Made by a program: the position numbers and the translations under genes. From Chitinophaga hostae (GTDB lineage: Bacteria; Bacteroidota; Bacteroidia; Chitinophagales; Chitinophagaceae): DNA of 64,000 nucleotides. Location of the stretch: NCBI RefSeq assembly GCF_018224885.1, contig NZ_JAGTXB010000013.1:62001-126000 (forward strand), read 5' to 3'. The notes below the pieces were generated by a model. The model worked only from the letters and a program-made list of their open reading frames with translations, did no database searches and was not told where the DNA came from. Positions 62,605 to 64,000 of the stretch are shown here, in pieces (position 1 is the first letter of the stretch; the number at the start of each line of letters is the position of its first letter).

Positions 62605-64000
62605 CTAAAAATAGGAATAATTGAAGAGCGCTTTTGCAAAATAGTTTCTGCCCTGTTCCGGATAGCCTTCCGTGAGCATATAATTTTTATCAAAGATATT
62701 ATTAACGCCGCCCTGCACCTTCAGCCAGGAAGTGATCTTTATCAGTGCGCCGGCATTCAGCAGGAAAAAGCCGGGTGCCTGCGTGCCATAGCTGGTGCTA
62801 TACCTGGCTGCATCGTACTCTCCGTTCAGCAGGAAATCAAACCGCGAAATATTATACTGCAGCCAGCCCACCGTTTTATGCTCTGGTACATCCGTAAAAT
62901 GAAGATTAGGATTGTCGAGGTTTTTTCGCCTGATAAAGGTATAGTTGGCGCCCGCTGTAAAGTTAACGGCTACACGCCAGGTAATTGCGGCTTCTGCTCC
63001 GTAATAGGCCGCCCTGCCTTTGTTTTGTGATTGCGACAGCCATTGGTGTTTTGCCGTATCATACACTACATTGCTCACATTCTGGATAACGTTGTGGATA
63101 CGGTTATAAAATACCGATCCATCCAGCGTCACATTTTTGATCCGTGTATCGTTATACTGCAGCGCAAAATTCAAAGTATTTTCCGGTTGCAGGCCAGGGT
63201 TGGGAATAGCCGTTCCCAGTTTATAAGAGTAACGGTCTTTGATGGTCGCGAACCGCGTCATACGATCGGCGGAAAAAGTAAGTAAGCGTCCGCTGATAAA
63301 AACATACATGAGCTTAACCTGTGCGTTCACCGCATGGCTGTTGTTCGAAGGAAAATCGGTGATGGTTTTTGTTTGACTGTTATAATTTTGCGCTTCCAGG
63401 CTTTGGCGGTAATTAAACGCTGCGCCACCCTGCAGCGTCCAGTGTTCATTAAACGTATGCTGATCAGTAATACCGGCGGAGAAATTATTATCGGCCGATC
63501 TTCTTTCAGGTTCTCCTTCATTATGCTCCCGGTGTACATCCTGTTTGAAATGTACCGATGCTTTTAAAAGGTTGGCGGCAGATAGCGTTTGCCCGTATTC
63601 GATATTGCCGCCAAACGTATAGTCGTTGTAGTAACTGCTGAAGGCATATGGTTTTTTCTGTGTCGTATAACTGGCGTCATCAAAGCTCTTTAACAGGTTT
63701 ACAAAACGATCGTAGAACAGCCTGGTTTTGAGGCTGCTCTTTGCCGTCAGACTGCTGTTGGAGAGAACGTAAATACTTTCTTTGTTCCATTTGGGCCATT
63801 GCCAGTAACGCGGGCTTTTGTACTGCGAATTCAGTGTATCCGTTCCCGTATATACCGGCGATCCTTTGCTGCCTTCCTGGTGAACGTAGCCGACGGCCAG
63901 CTCATTTTTATCGTTTGGCGTGTAACCAAGTTTGAATCCATATCGCCAGTCGTTATTATAGGAATTTTCCCGCTGGTGTCCATCTTCTGTTTTGGTAGAT
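62605..64000 (-). CDS. TonB-dependent outer-membrane receptor, 5' part outside the window
   Basis: The - strand frame is open from the stop at 62605 to the window edge. I checked codons from 63331 to about 63840: they continue without a stop (for example DRFVNLLKSFDDASY and HFKQDVHREHNEGEP). The apparent start at 63330 is thus an internal GTG, not a gene start. Features of the barrel are DRYSYKLGTAIPNPGLQPE, LNAGALIKITSWLKVQGGVNNIFDKNY and the C-terminal FNYSYF with terminal aromatic. It probably imports a metal, metal chelate or cofactor. The plug domain is not visible. It is first in an operon with the peroxidase and the molybdopterin-fold gene. Confidence 0.92.
   Translation of the reverse strand, partial: STKTEDGHQRENSYNNDWRYGFKLGYTPNDKNELAVGYVHQEGSKGSPVYTGTDTLNSQYKSPRYWQWPKWNKESIYVLSNSSLTAKSSLKTRLFYDRFVNLLKSFDDASYTTQKKPYAFSSYYNDYTFGGNIEYGQTLSAANLLKASVHFKQDVHREHNEGEPERRSADNNFSAGITDQHTFNEHWTLQGGAAFNYRQSLEAQNYNSQTKTITDFPSNNSHAVNAQVKLMYVFISGRLLTFSADRMTRFATIKDRYSYKLGTAIPNPGLQPENTLNFALQYNDTRIKNVTLDGSVFYNRIHNVIQNVSNVVYDTAKHQWLSQSQNKGRAAYYGAEAAITWRVAVNFTAGANYTFIRRKNLDNPNLHFTDVPEHKTVGWLQYNISRFDFLLNGEYDAARYSTSYGTQAPGFFLLNAGALIKITSWLKVQGGVNNIFDKNYMLTEGYPEQGRNYFAKALFNYSYF

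Noticed and set aside
63327..63539. Apparent break or separate small gene inside the TonB receptor
   Set aside because: Reading the receptor frame codon by codon from 63331 to about 63840 shows no stop; the frame simply lacks a start codon there, so the receptor is continuous.

Overview
The window looks like a chromosomal segment of a soil-type Bacteroidota, most likely Chitinophagaceae and probably Chitinophaga or a close relative. Supporting signs are two SusC/SusD pairs, a sigma/FecR/STN-SusC signalling set, PorP/SprF and type IX secretion (T9SS) C-terminal domains, many short lipoproteins starting with CKK or CSK, and two textbook Bacteroidota promoters (TTTG, 20 nt, TAnnTTTG). No rRNA, tRNA, insertion sequence or CRISPR was seen. 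Assignment below family level is a guess.

Layout. (1) 1-2.4 kb, + strand: the end of a TPR-thioredoxin (TlpA-like) protein and an unknown lipoprotein. (2) 2.7-14.7 kb, + strand: a glycan utilisation locus with promoter, SusC, SusD, GH36 alpha-galactosidase, GalT, a GntR/LacI hybrid regulator, a CE2-like acetyl esterase and a GH71/99-like hydrolase. It suggests capture of acetylated, alpha-galactose-bearing glycans, with the released galactose entering the Leloir route. (3) 14.8-22.9 kb, - strand: an eight-gene cluster read from a 66-residue exported peptide with a CxC-x6-CxC tail, through an attenuator-like hairpin, to a beta-propeller protein, a DUF1573 protein, an outer-membrane barrel, a LanC-like protein without zinc ligands, a GT2 transferase, a methyltransferase and a GT4 transferase. 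This is the best candidate for an undescribed peptide-maturation or secretion system. (4) 22.9-23.7 kb: a gap without a convincing gene.

(5) 23.7-52.1 kb, - strand: a long co-directional run. It begins with ECF sigma, FecR and an STN-bearing SusC, followed by SusD, a zinc metallohydrolase lipoprotein and a DUF4302 lipoprotein. Then come a giant (about 2974 aa) beta-helix/adhesin with a T9SS C-terminus, a miniature T9SS protein, a PKD adhesin, PorP/SprF, OmpA/TPR, a second PorP/SprF, a collagen-like lipoprotein and a second ECF sigma factor. Most gaps are only 9-100 bp, so import, adhesion and T9SS export parts appear to be built together.

(6) 52.5-54.6 kb: a small lipoprotein, then a beta-propeller lipoprotein controlled by a well-preserved cobalamin riboswitch with its own promoter, probably a BtuG-like surface B12 binder. 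(7) 54.7-60.6 kb, - strand: a tightly coupled five-gene operon (permease, glutamine-synthetase-like ligase, Fe-alcohol dehydrogenase, gamma-glutamyl hydrolase, aldehyde dehydrogenase). It fits a gamma-glutamylated amino-alcohol (ethanolamine) route to glycine. (8) 60.7-64 kb: a ModE-type DNA-binding protein, a cysteine-free molybdopterin-fold periplasmic protein, a di-haem peroxidase and a TonB receptor cut by the window end.
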